A stretch of 64,000 nucleotides of DNA from VAYN01 sp963702075 (GTDB taxonomy: Bacteria > Actinomycetota > Thermoleophilia > Solirubrobacterales > 70-9): contig OY969703.1 of assembly GCA_963702075.1 (NCBI GenBank), positions 2,294,001 through 2,358,000 of the forward strand, read 5' to 3'. A program made the translations under genes and the position numbers. Below, piece after piece: positions 52,776-60,478 of this stretch. Every line of letters begins with the position of its first letter. Within the stretch, counting starts at the first letter, position 1. The notes beneath the pieces are model-generated. The model was not told the origin of the DNA. It saw nothing but the letters and a program-made list of their open reading frames with translations, and searched no databases.

Positions 52776-54259
52776 CCCTCCAGGTCCTGGTCGGCGGCCT
52801 GCGCGCCGCCTGCGACGAGATGGGCGCGACGCTGATCCGCTCCGCCTACTCGGCCAACATCAAGGAGCGCCGCGACTGCTCGACCGCGCTCTTCGACGCC
52901 GCCGGGGAGCTGGTGATGCAGGCCGAGCACATCCCCGTCCACCTCGGCTCGATGCCCGACGCGGTCGCCGCTGTCCTCGACGAGGAGCAGCGGCCGGGGC
53001 TGAGCTGGATCCTCAACGACCCCTACCGCGGCGGCACCCACCTGCCCGACGTCACCCTGGTCTCCCCCGCCTTCGCCGGCGAGGAGCTGCTCGGTTTCGT
53101 CGCCAGCCGCGCCCACCATGCCGACGTCGGCGGCCCGACCCCGGGGGGCATGCCGGCCTTCTCGCGGACCCTGGAGGAAGAGGGCGTGGTGATCCCGCCG
53201 ACCGCGGCAACGGAGGAGACGCTGGCGCAGCTCGCCTCGCAGATGCGGATGCCCCGCCAGCGTCTCGCCGACCTGCGCGCCCAGCAGGCGGCGAACCGGA
53301 TCGGCGAGCTGCGCCTCGGCGAGCTGCGCGAGCGCCTCGGGACGGAAGCGCTGCGCCAGGGGATGACCGAGATCCTCGCCTACACCGAGCGCCGCACCCG
53401 CGCCGCCCTGGCCAAGCTGCCGGATGGCACCTACGAGGCCGAGGACGTGCTCGAGGCCGACTGGAACGGCGAGCAGCGCGACCTCCGCCTCTGCCTCGCG
53501 GCGACGATCGAAGGCGACCGGCTCCGCCTCGACTTCAGCGGCAGCGACGACCAGGTCGAGGGCAACCTCAACTGCCCCCTCTCGGTGACCAAATCGGCCG
53601 CCTTCTTCGCCGTCCGCGTCCTCACCGACCCCGATGCCCCGCCTTCGGCCGGCGCCCACCGGCCGATCGAGGTCATAGCCCCCGCCGGCTCGCTCCTCAA
53701 CGCCCGCTTCCCGGCCGCCGTCGCCGCCGGCAACGTCGAGACCTCCGGCCGGGTCGCGGATATCGTCCTCGCCGCCCTCTCACAGGCGCGCCCGGGACCA
53801 GCGCAAGGACAGGGGACGATGAACAACCTCACGCTGGCGAACGACGACTTCACCTACTACGAGACGCTCGGCGGCGGCCAGGGCGCCTGTCCCGACGCCG
53901 ACGGCCCCAGCGCGATACACGTCGCCATGTCCAACACGCTGAACACCCCGACCGAGGCGCTGGAGACCGACTTCCCGCTGCGGGTGCGAGAGCTGTCGCT
54001 GCGGCGCGGCAGCGGCGGCGCGGGCGCCTGGCACGGCGGCGACGGCATCGTGCGGGAGATCGAAGCCCTGGCGCCGATGCGCTTCACGCTGATCACCGAG
54101 CGCCGCCGCCATGCGCCGCAGGGGCGCGAGGGCGGCGCGGACGGCGCTCCAGGGCGCAACTTCCTCAACGGGGAACTGCTCCCCGGCAAGGCCGGCGGCG
54201 AGCTGGCGCCCGGCGACCGCCTGCGAATCGAGACTCCGGGCGGTGGCGGGCACTCCTAG
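52763..54259 (+). CDS. hyuB: Hydantoinase/oxoprolinase subunit B
   Basis: This 498-residue subunit has the HyuB signature MGATLIRSAYSANIKERRDCS, LNDPYRGGTHLPD, and a C-terminal GGXGG-type stretch (RRGSGGAGAWHGGDGIVREIE). It acts with subunit A in ATP-dependent amide hydrolysis. The ATG overlaps hyuA by 13 bases. A short GTG-CGC-CAC hairpin follows the stop. Confidence 0.9.
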   Translation: MDPIALQVLVGGLRAACDEMGATLIRSAYSANIKERRDCSTALFDAAGELVMQAEHIPVHLGSMPDAVAAVLDEEQRPGLSWILNDPYRGGTHLPDVTLVSPAFAGEELLGFVASRAHHADVGGPTPGGMPAFSRTLEEEGVVIPPTAATEETLAQLASQMRMPRQRLADLRAQQAANRIGELRLGELRERLGTEALRQGMTEILAYTERRTRAALAKLPDGTYEAEDVLEADWNGEQRDLRLCLAATIEGDRLRLDFSGSDDQVEGNLNCPLSVTKSAAFFAVRVLTDPDAPPSAGAHRPIEVIAPAGSLLNARFPAAVAAGNVETSGRVADIVLAALSQARPGPAQGQGTMNNLTLANDDFTYYETLGGGQGACPDADGPSAIHVAMSNTLNTPTEALETDFPLRVRELSLRRGSGGAGAWHGGDGIVREIEALAPMRFTLITERRRHAPQGREGGADGAPGRNFLNGELLPGKAGGELAPGDRLRIETPGGGGHS

Positions 54260-54312
54260 TGTGACGTGCGCCACGTTTAACGGACAATTCCGCACGTTTC
54301 GAAGGTTTTTAG

Positions 54313-54340
54313 TTGAAATTTCGCTGCACCCCTCTAGAAT
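54313..54340 (+). promoter_or_regulatory. Sigma-70-like promoter for the DUF1802 gene
   Basis: TTGAAA (54313-54318) and TAGAAT (54335-54340) are separated by 16 bases, close to consensus. The predicted 5' leader is about 100 bases. Confidence 0.65.
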
Positions 54341-54449
54341 GCGCGCCCTCGGGCGGGTGCAGACGGCCTGTACAGCGGGCCGAATACGGATGCCCAGCCC
54401 CAGTCGAGATACGAACTTACGAACTACTGACCTTCGCAGGACTACTTCA

Positions 54450-55079
54450 ATGCCAATCGCTCTCAAGGAATGGGCTGTAACCGTTCGCGCTCTCGCCGAG
54501 GGCGAGCAGCTGCTGACCATGCGCAAGGGCGGCATCCGCGAGGAGAACAAGCACTTCGAGCTCGAGCACGAGCGGTTCTTCCTCTACCCGACCTTCGATC
54601 ACCAGCGGAACGACCTGGTCCGCGAATCCCACCACCCGGAGCTGCGCCGGGCGCTCGAGGAGGGTGTCTGGCCCGACGAGGAGCCGCCGCCGAAGGCGCT
54701 GCTTCAGGACGGCGGCATTCCCCAGCCGGACCGCGTCCGCCTGCGCGCCTGGGCCGAGGTCGTCGACCACGTGACGATCAACGACCGCCGCAGCCTCGAC
54801 TCCCTCTCGCCTTATTACATCTGGACCCCTGACTACGCCGAAAAGCGGCTGGCCTGGAAGCGCCGTCACCCCCTCCACGTGCTGCTGCTGCGGGTGCACC
54901 GGATCCCGCGCCCGGTCACGGTGCGCGTACGCGACGAGTACCACGGCTGCCGCTCCTGGGTCGAGATCGATCGCGAACTGCCCTTCGAGGGCACGCCGGT
55001 GATGGCCGACGAAGAGTTCGACCGCGCTCGCAACGAGATCAAGGACAGGTGCGGGGCCGCTGAGCCCGCGCTCGTCTAA
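54450..55079 (+). CDS. DUF1802 family protein
   Basis: This 209-residue protein begins MPIALKEWAVTVRALAEGEQ and contains LTMRKGGIREENKHFELEHERFFLYPT, the pattern of DUF1802, a family of unknown function. ATG 54450 is preferred; the frame is open upstream without conservation. It has its own promoter and stands alone, with no clear functional neighbours. Confidence 0.85.
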   Translation: MPIALKEWAVTVRALAEGEQLLTMRKGGIREENKHFELEHERFFLYPTFDHQRNDLVRESHHPELRRALEEGVWPDEEPPPKALLQDGGIPQPDRVRLRAWAEVVDHVTINDRRSLDSLSPYYIWTPDYAEKRLAWKRRHPLHVLLLRVHRIPRPVTVRVRDEYHGCRSWVEIDRELPFEGTPVMADEEFDRARNEIKDRCGAAEPALV

Positions 55080-55099
55080 TCGACCTCTTCCCTACTCGC

Positions 55100-55105
55100 T
55101 AGTCT
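55100..55105 (+). promoter_or_regulatory. -10 box of a probable leaderless transcript
   Basis: TAGTCT lies 7 bases before the ATG at 55113, the spacing expected for leaderless mRNAs in Actinobacteria. Confidence 0.45.
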
Positions 55106-55112
55106 CGCCTCG

Positions 55113-55874
55113 ATGTCCTGGGTGGAGACCGAGAGCCTGAGCTTCACCGCTAGGCACGACTCCGACGACTCCTCCTACGCGGAGCGCACGCTGGATCGGC
55201 TCGAGCACCTGCGGCTGCGCCTCGAAGACCGCTTCGAGGTGGTTCCGGAGGAGGTGACGATCGTCGTCCACACCAACCCTCTCTGGCTGACCGCGGCCCA
55301 CCCCTTCCTCCCCGCCGCCCGCTGGTCGGCCGCCCCCGCCGGCCGCCGCTACCTCGCCGGCTGGCCGATGTCGACCGAGCTGCACGTCCTCAACGACACA
55401 CACATGGAACGCCGCGCCGGCGGCGAGGACTCCTACGAGGCGCTGCGCGGGACCGCCGAGCGCCTCTACGCGCAGCTGACGATCGCCGTCAACAACACCG
55501 CGCTGCCGCCCTCCTGGACTCCCCGGCGCTTCGCCAGATACCTGCGCTGGGCCTGGCTGGTCGAAGGCGGCGCCCAGTACTTCTCGCGCCAGGTCGGCCT
55601 CTACCGCGCCGCGGTGATCCGCCGCCTGCGTGAGAGCTCCCGCCCCTCCTTCCCCCCCTCGCGCCGCGACGCCGTCATCCTCGGGGGCACGATCTTCGAC
55701 CTGCTCGAGAACGAGCGCGGCCCCGAGGCCTGCGAGCGCCTCGTCGGCAAACTGCTCCCGCAGGGCCCCGACGTCCAGCTCGAAGACGCCTTCGACGCCC
55801 GCTTCCGCGACATCGAGGACGCCTGGCGCGACTACCTCCGCGAGATGGTCCGCGGCCCGGTCGCCGTCAGCTGA
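55113..55874 (+). CDS. Peptidase-MA-like protein lacking a zinc motif
   Basis: This 253-residue protein resembles the gluzincin-like MA peptidase family in layout: VEEVTIVVHTN-like start region, a central ARYLRWAWLVEGGAQYFSRQVG resembling the helix after the zinc site, and a C-terminal DIEDAWRDYLREM. No HExxH is present, so catalysis is unlikely. No signal peptide is visible. Family assignment is tentative. Confidence 0.6.
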   Translation: MSWVETESLSFTARHDSDDSSYAERTLDRLEHLRLRLEDRFEVVPEEVTIVVHTNPLWLTAAHPFLPAARWSAAPAGRRYLAGWPMSTELHVLNDTHMERRAGGEDSYEALRGTAERLYAQLTIAVNNTALPPSWTPRRFARYLRWAWLVEGGAQYFSRQVGLYRAAVIRRLRESSRPSFPPSRRDAVILGGTIFDLLENERGPEACERLVGKLLPQGPDVQLEDAFDARFRDIEDAWRDYLREMVRGPVAVS

Positions 55875-56343
55875 CTTCGTAGAGAACCCAGACGAGGAGG
55901 AAGGCGCCGACCAGGGCGACGCCGATCCAAAAGGCGAGCTTCGCCGGTGGGACGACACCGGTTTCGCCGCGGGCGAGGCGGCGCTGCTCTTCCATCTCCG
56001 CCCGCTCGTCGTCCTCGCTCTCGATCATCGTTTCGGCGAGCACCTCGCGCGCCCGTTTCGCCATCCCCTCGTTGACCATCACATCGCGCGGGCCGCTGGT
56101 GAGGAAATCCGGGTTGTCGAAGCCGAAGCTGCGCTTCAGCACGCTGGGGATGCCGGCCTCACCCAGCAGTCCCTGGAGCATTTCGGCCTCCACCTGGTTG
56201 CGGGCGAAGGCGACCTTGACCAGCTTGCCGCCCCCGCCGCCCCCGCCGCCGCCCTCGTCGTTGCCGTCGTGATCGCCGCCGCCGCCATGGGCGCCGCGCT
56301 GGTGAGCGCTGTCGCGGTTCCTATGCGACGTCGAGGTTGACAT
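55867..56343 (-). CDS. DUF2007-type protein with C-terminal membrane helix
   Basis: This 158-residue protein has a His/Gly-rich N-terminus with a nine-glycine run, a DUF2007-like domain (VKVAFARNQVEAEMLQGLLGEAGIPSVL, about 41-95), a charged helix, and a C-terminal membrane helix (AFWIGVALVGAFLLVWVLY). The family is annotated as putative signal transducing. It overlaps the JAMM protease gene by 23 bases and the convergent gene by 8. Confidence 0.78.
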   Translation of the reverse strand: MSTSTSHRNRDSAHQRGAHGGGGDHDGNDEGGGGGGGGGKLVKVAFARNQVEAEMLQGLLGEAGIPSVLKRSFGFDNPDFLTSGPRDVMVNEGMAKRAREVLAETMIESEDDERAEMEEQRRLARGETGVVPPAKLAFWIGVALVGAFLLVWVLYEVS

Positions 56344-56719
56344 CGGCGATCTTCATCTCGGCCAGGTCGAAGGCTTTGACGTCGGGTGAGTCTTCGTCAG
56401 CGAGCGAGACGATCACGTAGACCTGTTCCGGCCACATCACCGCCTCGTTGACGTCGGTCTGCGAGGGATAGGCGGCGCTGCGGGTGTGCGAGTGGTAGAT
56501 CCCGATGAGCTCGTCGCCGCCGCCTTCGATCTCTTTCAGCGCGTCGAACTGCCCCTGCGGGTCCATCTCGTAGCGCAGCGGACTCGCCGCGGCGTTCTCC
56601 ACCCGCACCACGCTCGTCGCCTCGCCGTCCCGTCCGCCGATCATCCCGCAGCACTCGTTCGGCAGATCCTCGCGCGCGTGCGCGAGGATCTCGTCGATCA
56701 GGGCTTGGGAGATCTTCAT
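56321..56719 (-). CDS. mec: JAMM/MPN metalloprotease, Mec-like
   Basis: This 132-residue protease has a complete JAMM motif: E22, then H76-S-H78-x7-S86-x2-D89. In Mycobacterium, Mec releases cysteine from the carrier CysO (established). Here it is followed by cysM, and a CysO-like carrier and activator are 3.5 kb away on the same strand. It may also trim the carrier's two residues after Gly-Gly. ATG 56719 lies 22 bases after cysM. Confidence 0.88.
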   Translation of the reverse strand: MKISQALIDEILAHAREDLPNECCGMIGGRDGEATSVVRVENAAASPLRYEMDPQGQFDALKEIEGGGDELIGIYHSHTRSAAYPSQTDVNEAVMWPEQVYVIVSLADEDSPDVKAFDLAEMKIADVNLDVA

Positions 56720-56741
56720 CGGCCTATGACTCTAGGCCGAC

Positions 56742-57704
56742 CTACCACCAAACGGTGGAGTCGAGGTTTTCGATCTCCTCGATCGGCTTGGTGTAGACGC
56801 CCGACGAGAGGTACTTCCAGCCGTCGTCGGGAATGATGAAGACGACGTTGCCGCCGTCGAGTTCGCCGGCGATGCGGTTGGCGATGTAGGCGATCGCGCC
56901 GGCCGAGACGCCGGCGAAGACGCCCTCCTCGTGAAGCAGTTTCTTGGTCCAGACGATCGCGTCGCGGTTGGAGACCATGATCTTGCGGTCGAGCAGCGAG
57001 AGGTCGATGATCGGCGGGATGAAACCGTCGTCGAGGGAGCGCAGTCCCTGGACGAGCTCGCCCTGTTTGGGCTCGGAGGCGACGATCAGCGTCTCCGGGT
57101 TGGCCTCCTTGAGCCGGCGGCCGTTGCCCATCAGGGTGCCGCCCGTGCCGAGGCCGCCGACGAAGGCGGCGACCTCGTCGAGCTCGTCGAGGATCTCGAC
57201 CGCGGTGCCGGTGTAGTGGGCCAGCGGGTTGGCCTCGTTGCCGTACTGGTAGGGCATGTAATAGCCGGGCTCCTCGGCCATCTCCAGCGCCACCTCGACG
57301 GCGCCGTTGGACCCCTTCGCCCCCTCCGAGTAGACGATCTCCGCCCCGTACATCGCCAGCAGCTGAGTCCGCTCCTCGGTGACGTTGTCGGGCATCACCA
57401 CCTTCAGCGGATAGCCCTTGCGGCGGCAGATCATCGCCAGGGCGATCCCGGTGTTGCCGGAAGTCGGTTCGAGGATCGTGTGCCCCGGTTCGATCGCCCC
57501 CTCGGCCTCAGCCGCCTCGATCATCGCCTTCGCCACCCGGTCCTTGACCGACCCGGTCGGATTGCGCCCCTCGAGCTTCGCGTAGATCCGGACCTCGGGC
57601 TTCGGCGAGAGCCGCGGCAGCTCGACCAGCGGCGTATTGCCGATCGACTCGACGATGTCGCCGAAGCGCCCGCCGCAGGGTTTGTTGAGAAGCTCGTCGC
57701 GCAT
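56742..57704 (-). CDS. cysM: Cysteine synthase, CysM type
   Basis: This 320-residue PLP enzyme has the Lys K54 in NPTGSVKDRV, the EPTSGNTGIALAM substrate loop, and GTGGTLMGNGR for the PLP phosphate. CysM proteins use O-phosphoserine and the thiocarboxylated carrier CysO (known in mycobacteria). Adjacent mec supports this. ATG 57704 gives MRDELLNKPC; the frame is open beyond. A promoter motif at 57716-57737 is shared with the moeZ-like gene. Confidence 0.93.
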   Translation of the reverse strand: MRDELLNKPCGGRFGDIVESIGNTPLVELPRLSPKPEVRIYAKLEGRNPTGSVKDRVAKAMIEAAEAEGAIEPGHTILEPTSGNTGIALAMICRRKGYPLKVVMPDNVTEERTQLLAMYGAEIVYSEGAKGSNGAVEVALEMAEEPGYYMPYQYGNEANPLAHYTGTAVEILDELDEVAAFVGGLGTGGTLMGNGRRLKEANPETLIVASEPKQGELVQGLRSLDDGFIPPIIDLSLLDRKIMVSNRDAIVWTKKLLHEEGVFAGVSAGAIAYIANRIAGELDGGNVVFIIPDDGWKYLSSGVYTKPIEEIENLDSTVWW

Positions 57705-57715
57705 GCCGGTTCCCG

Positions 57716-57737
57716 TTACTTCAGAAAGTGTAGCGAC
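57716..57737 (-). promoter_or_regulatory. Shared cys promoter motif, cysM copy
   Basis: These 22 bases match 61699-61720 upstream of the MoeZ-like gene at 19 of 22 positions. On the minus strand it has a TACACT -10 followed by ACTT-TCTG-AAGT, a small inverted repeat at the expected transcription start. Confidence 0.6.
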
Positions 57738-57789
57738 GGATGCTTGTATGTTCGGCAGGTTCGCCAAACCTTTTATCGGAGGGAATCGA

Positions 57790-58602
57790 ATGAGAAAGAC
57801 CTGGCTGACCGCGCTCTTCGCGGTTCTCCTGCTCGCACTCGCCTCGGTCGCGGTAGCCGGCTGCGGTAGCAGCAGCGACACCACCGGTGGCAGCGAAACC
57901 AGCAGCGGAGGCGGGAGCGGCGAACCGCTCAGCGTCGGCTCCGACATCCCCTATCCGCCCTTCGAGCAGGGGAAATCCGGCAGCTACACCGGCTTCGACG
58001 TCGAACTGATGGAAGCGATCGGCGAAAAGATCGGCCGCACCCCGGAATTCCAGGACACCTCGTTCGAAACGATCTTCCGCGACGTCGGCCAGGGCAAGTT
58101 CGAAGCGGTTATCTCGGCGGCGACGATCACGCCCGAACGTGAACAGGAAGTCGCCTTCTCCGACCCCTATTACCTCTCCGAACAGGCGATCCTGGTCAAA
58201 GAAGGCAGCGAAATCGGCGGCATCGAAGACCTCGAAGGCAAGACCGTCGGCGCCCAGCAGGGCACCACCGGCCTCGCACTCGGCAAGGAAAAAGCCAACG
58301 CCGGAGAACTTCGGCCCTACCCCGAAGGCCCTGACGCGATCAACGCCCTCAAGGCCGGCACGGTCGAAGCGGTGATCATCGACCAGCCCGTCGCCCAGAA
58401 CGCGATCGAAGAAGAAGGCGGGGTCGAAATCGCCGAAAGCGTCCCGACCGAAGAAAGCTATGGAATCGCGGTCGCCAAGGACGACACCGAACTCCTGCAG
58501 GAAATCAACAAGGGCCTCGAAGAAGTGATCGAAGACGGCTCTTACAAGACGATCTACAAGAAGTGGTTCCACAAAGAACCGCCGAAGCAGTTCCTCGGCT
58601 AG
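57790..58602 (+). CDS. Polar amino-acid ABC transporter substrate-binding lipoprotein
   Basis: This 270-residue lipoprotein has a lipobox AVAGC (C25) and a family 3 solute-binding domain (LSVGSDIPYPPFEQ, FDVELMEAIGEKIG, GKTVGAQQGTTG), typical for glutamine, cystine or other polar amino acids. ATG 57790 follows GGAGGG. Almost every Glu codon is GAA. It is separated from its permease by a terminator-like hairpin. Location inside a cysteine cluster makes a sulfur amino acid a reasonable guess. Confidence 0.92.
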   Translation: MRKTWLTALFAVLLLALASVAVAGCGSSSDTTGGSETSSGGGSGEPLSVGSDIPYPPFEQGKSGSYTGFDVELMEAIGEKIGRTPEFQDTSFETIFRDVGQGKFEAVISAATITPEREQEVAFSDPYYLSEQAILVKEGSEIGGIEDLEGKTVGAQQGTTGLALGKEKANAGELRPYPEGPDAINALKAGTVEAVIIDQPVAQNAIEEEGGVEIAESVPTEESYGIAVAKDDTELLQEINKGLEEVIEDGSYKTIYKKWFHKEPPKQFLG

Positions 58603-58617
58603 ACCGAGTGGAGTTGA

Positions 58618-58645
58618 GGGGGCGCCGGCAGCGGCGCCCCCTTTT
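58618..58645 (+). terminator. Strong intrinsic terminator between binding protein and permease
   Basis: GGGGGCGCC (58618-58626) and GGCGCCCCC (58633-58641) pair perfectly around six bases and are followed by TTTT. It probably lets the binding protein be made in excess over the membrane subunits. Confidence 0.85.
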
Positions 58646-58672
58646 CGTTGCCAGCACGACCAGGAGACTGCG

Positions 58673-59416
58673 ATGAGCCAGTTCTTCAACCAGTACTTCA
58701 ACTTCAACGTGATGGGGGAACACTTCGGCGAAGTACTCGTCGCCTTCCTCCAGAACCTCCTGGTCTTCGCCGTCGCCGCCTTCCTGGCGCTGCTCTGGGG
58801 CCTCGGCCTCGCCCTTCTGCGCCAGCTCCCCAGCCGGAAACTGGCGCCGATCCGCTTCATCACGATCGCCTACATCGACGTCTTCCGGGCGGTCCCGATC
58901 CTGATCATCATCCTGATGATCTCCGGCGGCGTGCCGTTCCTCACCTTCCTCCCCCAGGAAGTCCGCATCCCCCACTGGTTCGGCCGGCCCGACCCCTTCT
59001 GGTACGGCGTCGTCGCGCTGGTGATCGTCTACGGGGCCTTCACCGCCGAGGTCTACAGGGCGGGGATCGAAGCGGTGCCGAAGGGCCAGATGGAGGCAGC
59101 CCGCTCGCTCGGCATGAGCCACTTCCAGGCGATGCGGCACGTGATCGTGCCGCAGGCGATCACCAAGATCCCGGCGCCGATGCTGAACGAACTGATCTCC
59201 CTGCTCAAGGACACGACCCTGGTCAGCGTGATCGCACTCAGCGAGTCGGTGCTGGTCAGCCGGGAAATCCTCGCCGAACGGCTGAACAGCTCGGCCCTGA
59301 CGCTGACCGCGATCTTCTTCCTGGTCATCATCCTGCCTCTGGCCCGTCTGGTCGACTACCTGATCAAGCGCAACCAGCTGAAGATCACCCGCGGCTCCCA
59401 CATCGAGGTGGCGTGA
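58673..59416 (+). CDS. Polar amino-acid ABC transporter permease
   Basis: This 247-residue permease has five or so membrane helices and the EAA loop EAARSLGMSHFQAMRHVIVPQA that contacts the ATPase, plus AYIDVFRAVPILIIIL of the HisM/GlnP type. It follows the terminator hairpin, behind an AGGAGA site, and its stop overlaps the ATPase start. Confidence 0.92.
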   Translation: MSQFFNQYFNFNVMGEHFGEVLVAFLQNLLVFAVAAFLALLWGLGLALLRQLPSRKLAPIRFITIAYIDVFRAVPILIIILMISGGVPFLTFLPQEVRIPHWFGRPDPFWYGVVALVIVYGAFTAEVYRAGIEAVPKGQMEAARSLGMSHFQAMRHVIVPQAITKIPAPMLNELISLLKDTTLVSVIALSESVLVSREILAERLNSSALTLTAIFFLVIILPLARLVDYLIKRNQLKITRGSHIEVA

Positions 59417-60180
59417 TGGCCGAGACGATGCTCAGCCTCAAGGGCATTCACAAGCGCTTCGGCGACCTCCAGGTCCTCAAAGGCGTCGACATCGAGATCG
59501 GCAGGGGCGAAGTCGTCTGCATCCTCGGCCCCAGCGGCTCCGGCAAGAGCACGCTGCTGCGCTGCGTCAACCTGCTGGCGCCGCCCGAGGAGGGCGAGAT
59601 CTTCATCGAAGGCAACGACATCTGCAAGGGACCTGGGTCGGGGACCGGCGAGCAGAGCTGGCAGCTGGACTACGTCCGCCAGCGGGTCGGGATCGTCTTC
59701 CAGCAGTTCAACCTCTTCCCTCACAAGACGGCGCTGGAGAACGTCACCCTGGCCCAGGAAAAAGTGCTCGGCCGCTCCAAGGCCGAGGCGCAGGCGAAAG
59801 CGACCGAGCTGCTCGAGCGAGTCGGCCTCGGCGCGAAACTGAACGCCTACCCGGAAACGCTCTCCGGCGGCCAGCAGCAGCGGGTCGCGATCGCGCGGGC
59901 GCTGGCGATGGACCCGCACGTGATGCTGTTCGACGAGGTCACCAGCGCCCTGGATCCCGAGCTGGTCAAAGAAGTGCTCGACACGATGCGCAAGCTCGCC
60001 GAAGAAGGGATGACGATGATCGTCGTCACCCACGAGCTCGGCTTCGCCCGCGAGGTCGCCGACCGGGTGGTCTTCATGGACCAGGGCGTGATCGTCGAGG
60101 AAGGCCCGCCAGCGGATGTCCTGGAGAACCCCAAGGAAGAACGAACCAAGCAATTCCTCGGTTTGGTTCTGGACCGCTGA
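59416..60180 (+). CDS. Polar amino-acid ABC transporter ATPase
   Basis: This 254-residue ATPase has Walker A GPSGSGKST, Q-loop FQQFNLFPHKTALENV, signature LSGGQQQRVAIARAL, and Walker B VMLFDEVTSALDPE, with the His in VVTHELGFA. It belongs to the GlnQ/HisP group. ATG 59416 overlaps the permease TGA. It converges on the CysO-like gene with only 3 bases between stops. Confidence 0.94.
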   Translation: MAETMLSLKGIHKRFGDLQVLKGVDIEIGRGEVVCILGPSGSGKSTLLRCVNLLAPPEEGEIFIEGNDICKGPGSGTGEQSWQLDYVRQRVGIVFQQFNLFPHKTALENVTLAQEKVLGRSKAEAQAKATELLERVGLGAKLNAYPETLSGGQQQRVAIARALAMDPHVMLFDEVTSALDPELVKEVLDTMRKLAEEGMTMIVVTHELGFAREVADRVVFMDQGVIVEEGPPADVLENPKEERTKQFLGLVLDR

Positions 60181-60183
60181 GAA

Positions 60184-60462
60184 CTAAGCGGCGCCGCCGG
60201 CCATCGCCGGCAAGATCACAACCGTGTCGCCGTCTTTGACGGCGGTGTCGAGTCCGTCGAGCACCCGCACGTCCTCGTCGTTGAGGTAGACGTTGACGTA
60301 GCGGTTGAGCTCGCCGTCCTCGCCGAAGAGCTGCTCCTGGGTGTCCGGGAACTCGCCGATCAACGAGCGCAGCACCTCGCCGACGTTGCCGCCCCCCTCC
60401 TCGACCTCGCCCTGCCCTCCCGTTTTCGGGCGCAGCACTGGAGGAATGCGGACGGTCGCCAT
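60184..60462 (-). CDS. cysO: CysO-like sulfur carrier (MoaD/ThiS fold) with Gly-Gly-Ala-Ala tail
   Basis: This 92-residue ubiquitin-fold carrier begins MATVRIPPVLRPKTGG and ends DGDTVVILPAMAGGAA. Active carriers need a free C-terminal Gly-Gly; here two Ala follow, so removal by a protease such as the JAMM enzyme at 56.3 kb is expected (inference, by analogy with QbsE/QbsD). It lies 16 bases after the activating enzyme gene. MoaD is less likely because no molybdopterin genes are near. Confidence 0.88.
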   Translation of the reverse strand: MATVRIPPVLRPKTGGQGEVEEGGGNVGEVLRSLIGEFPDTQEQLFGEDGELNRYVNVYLNDEDVRVLDGLDTAVKDGDTVVILPAMAGGAA

Positions 60463-60478
60463 GAGGTCGGTGATCCTA

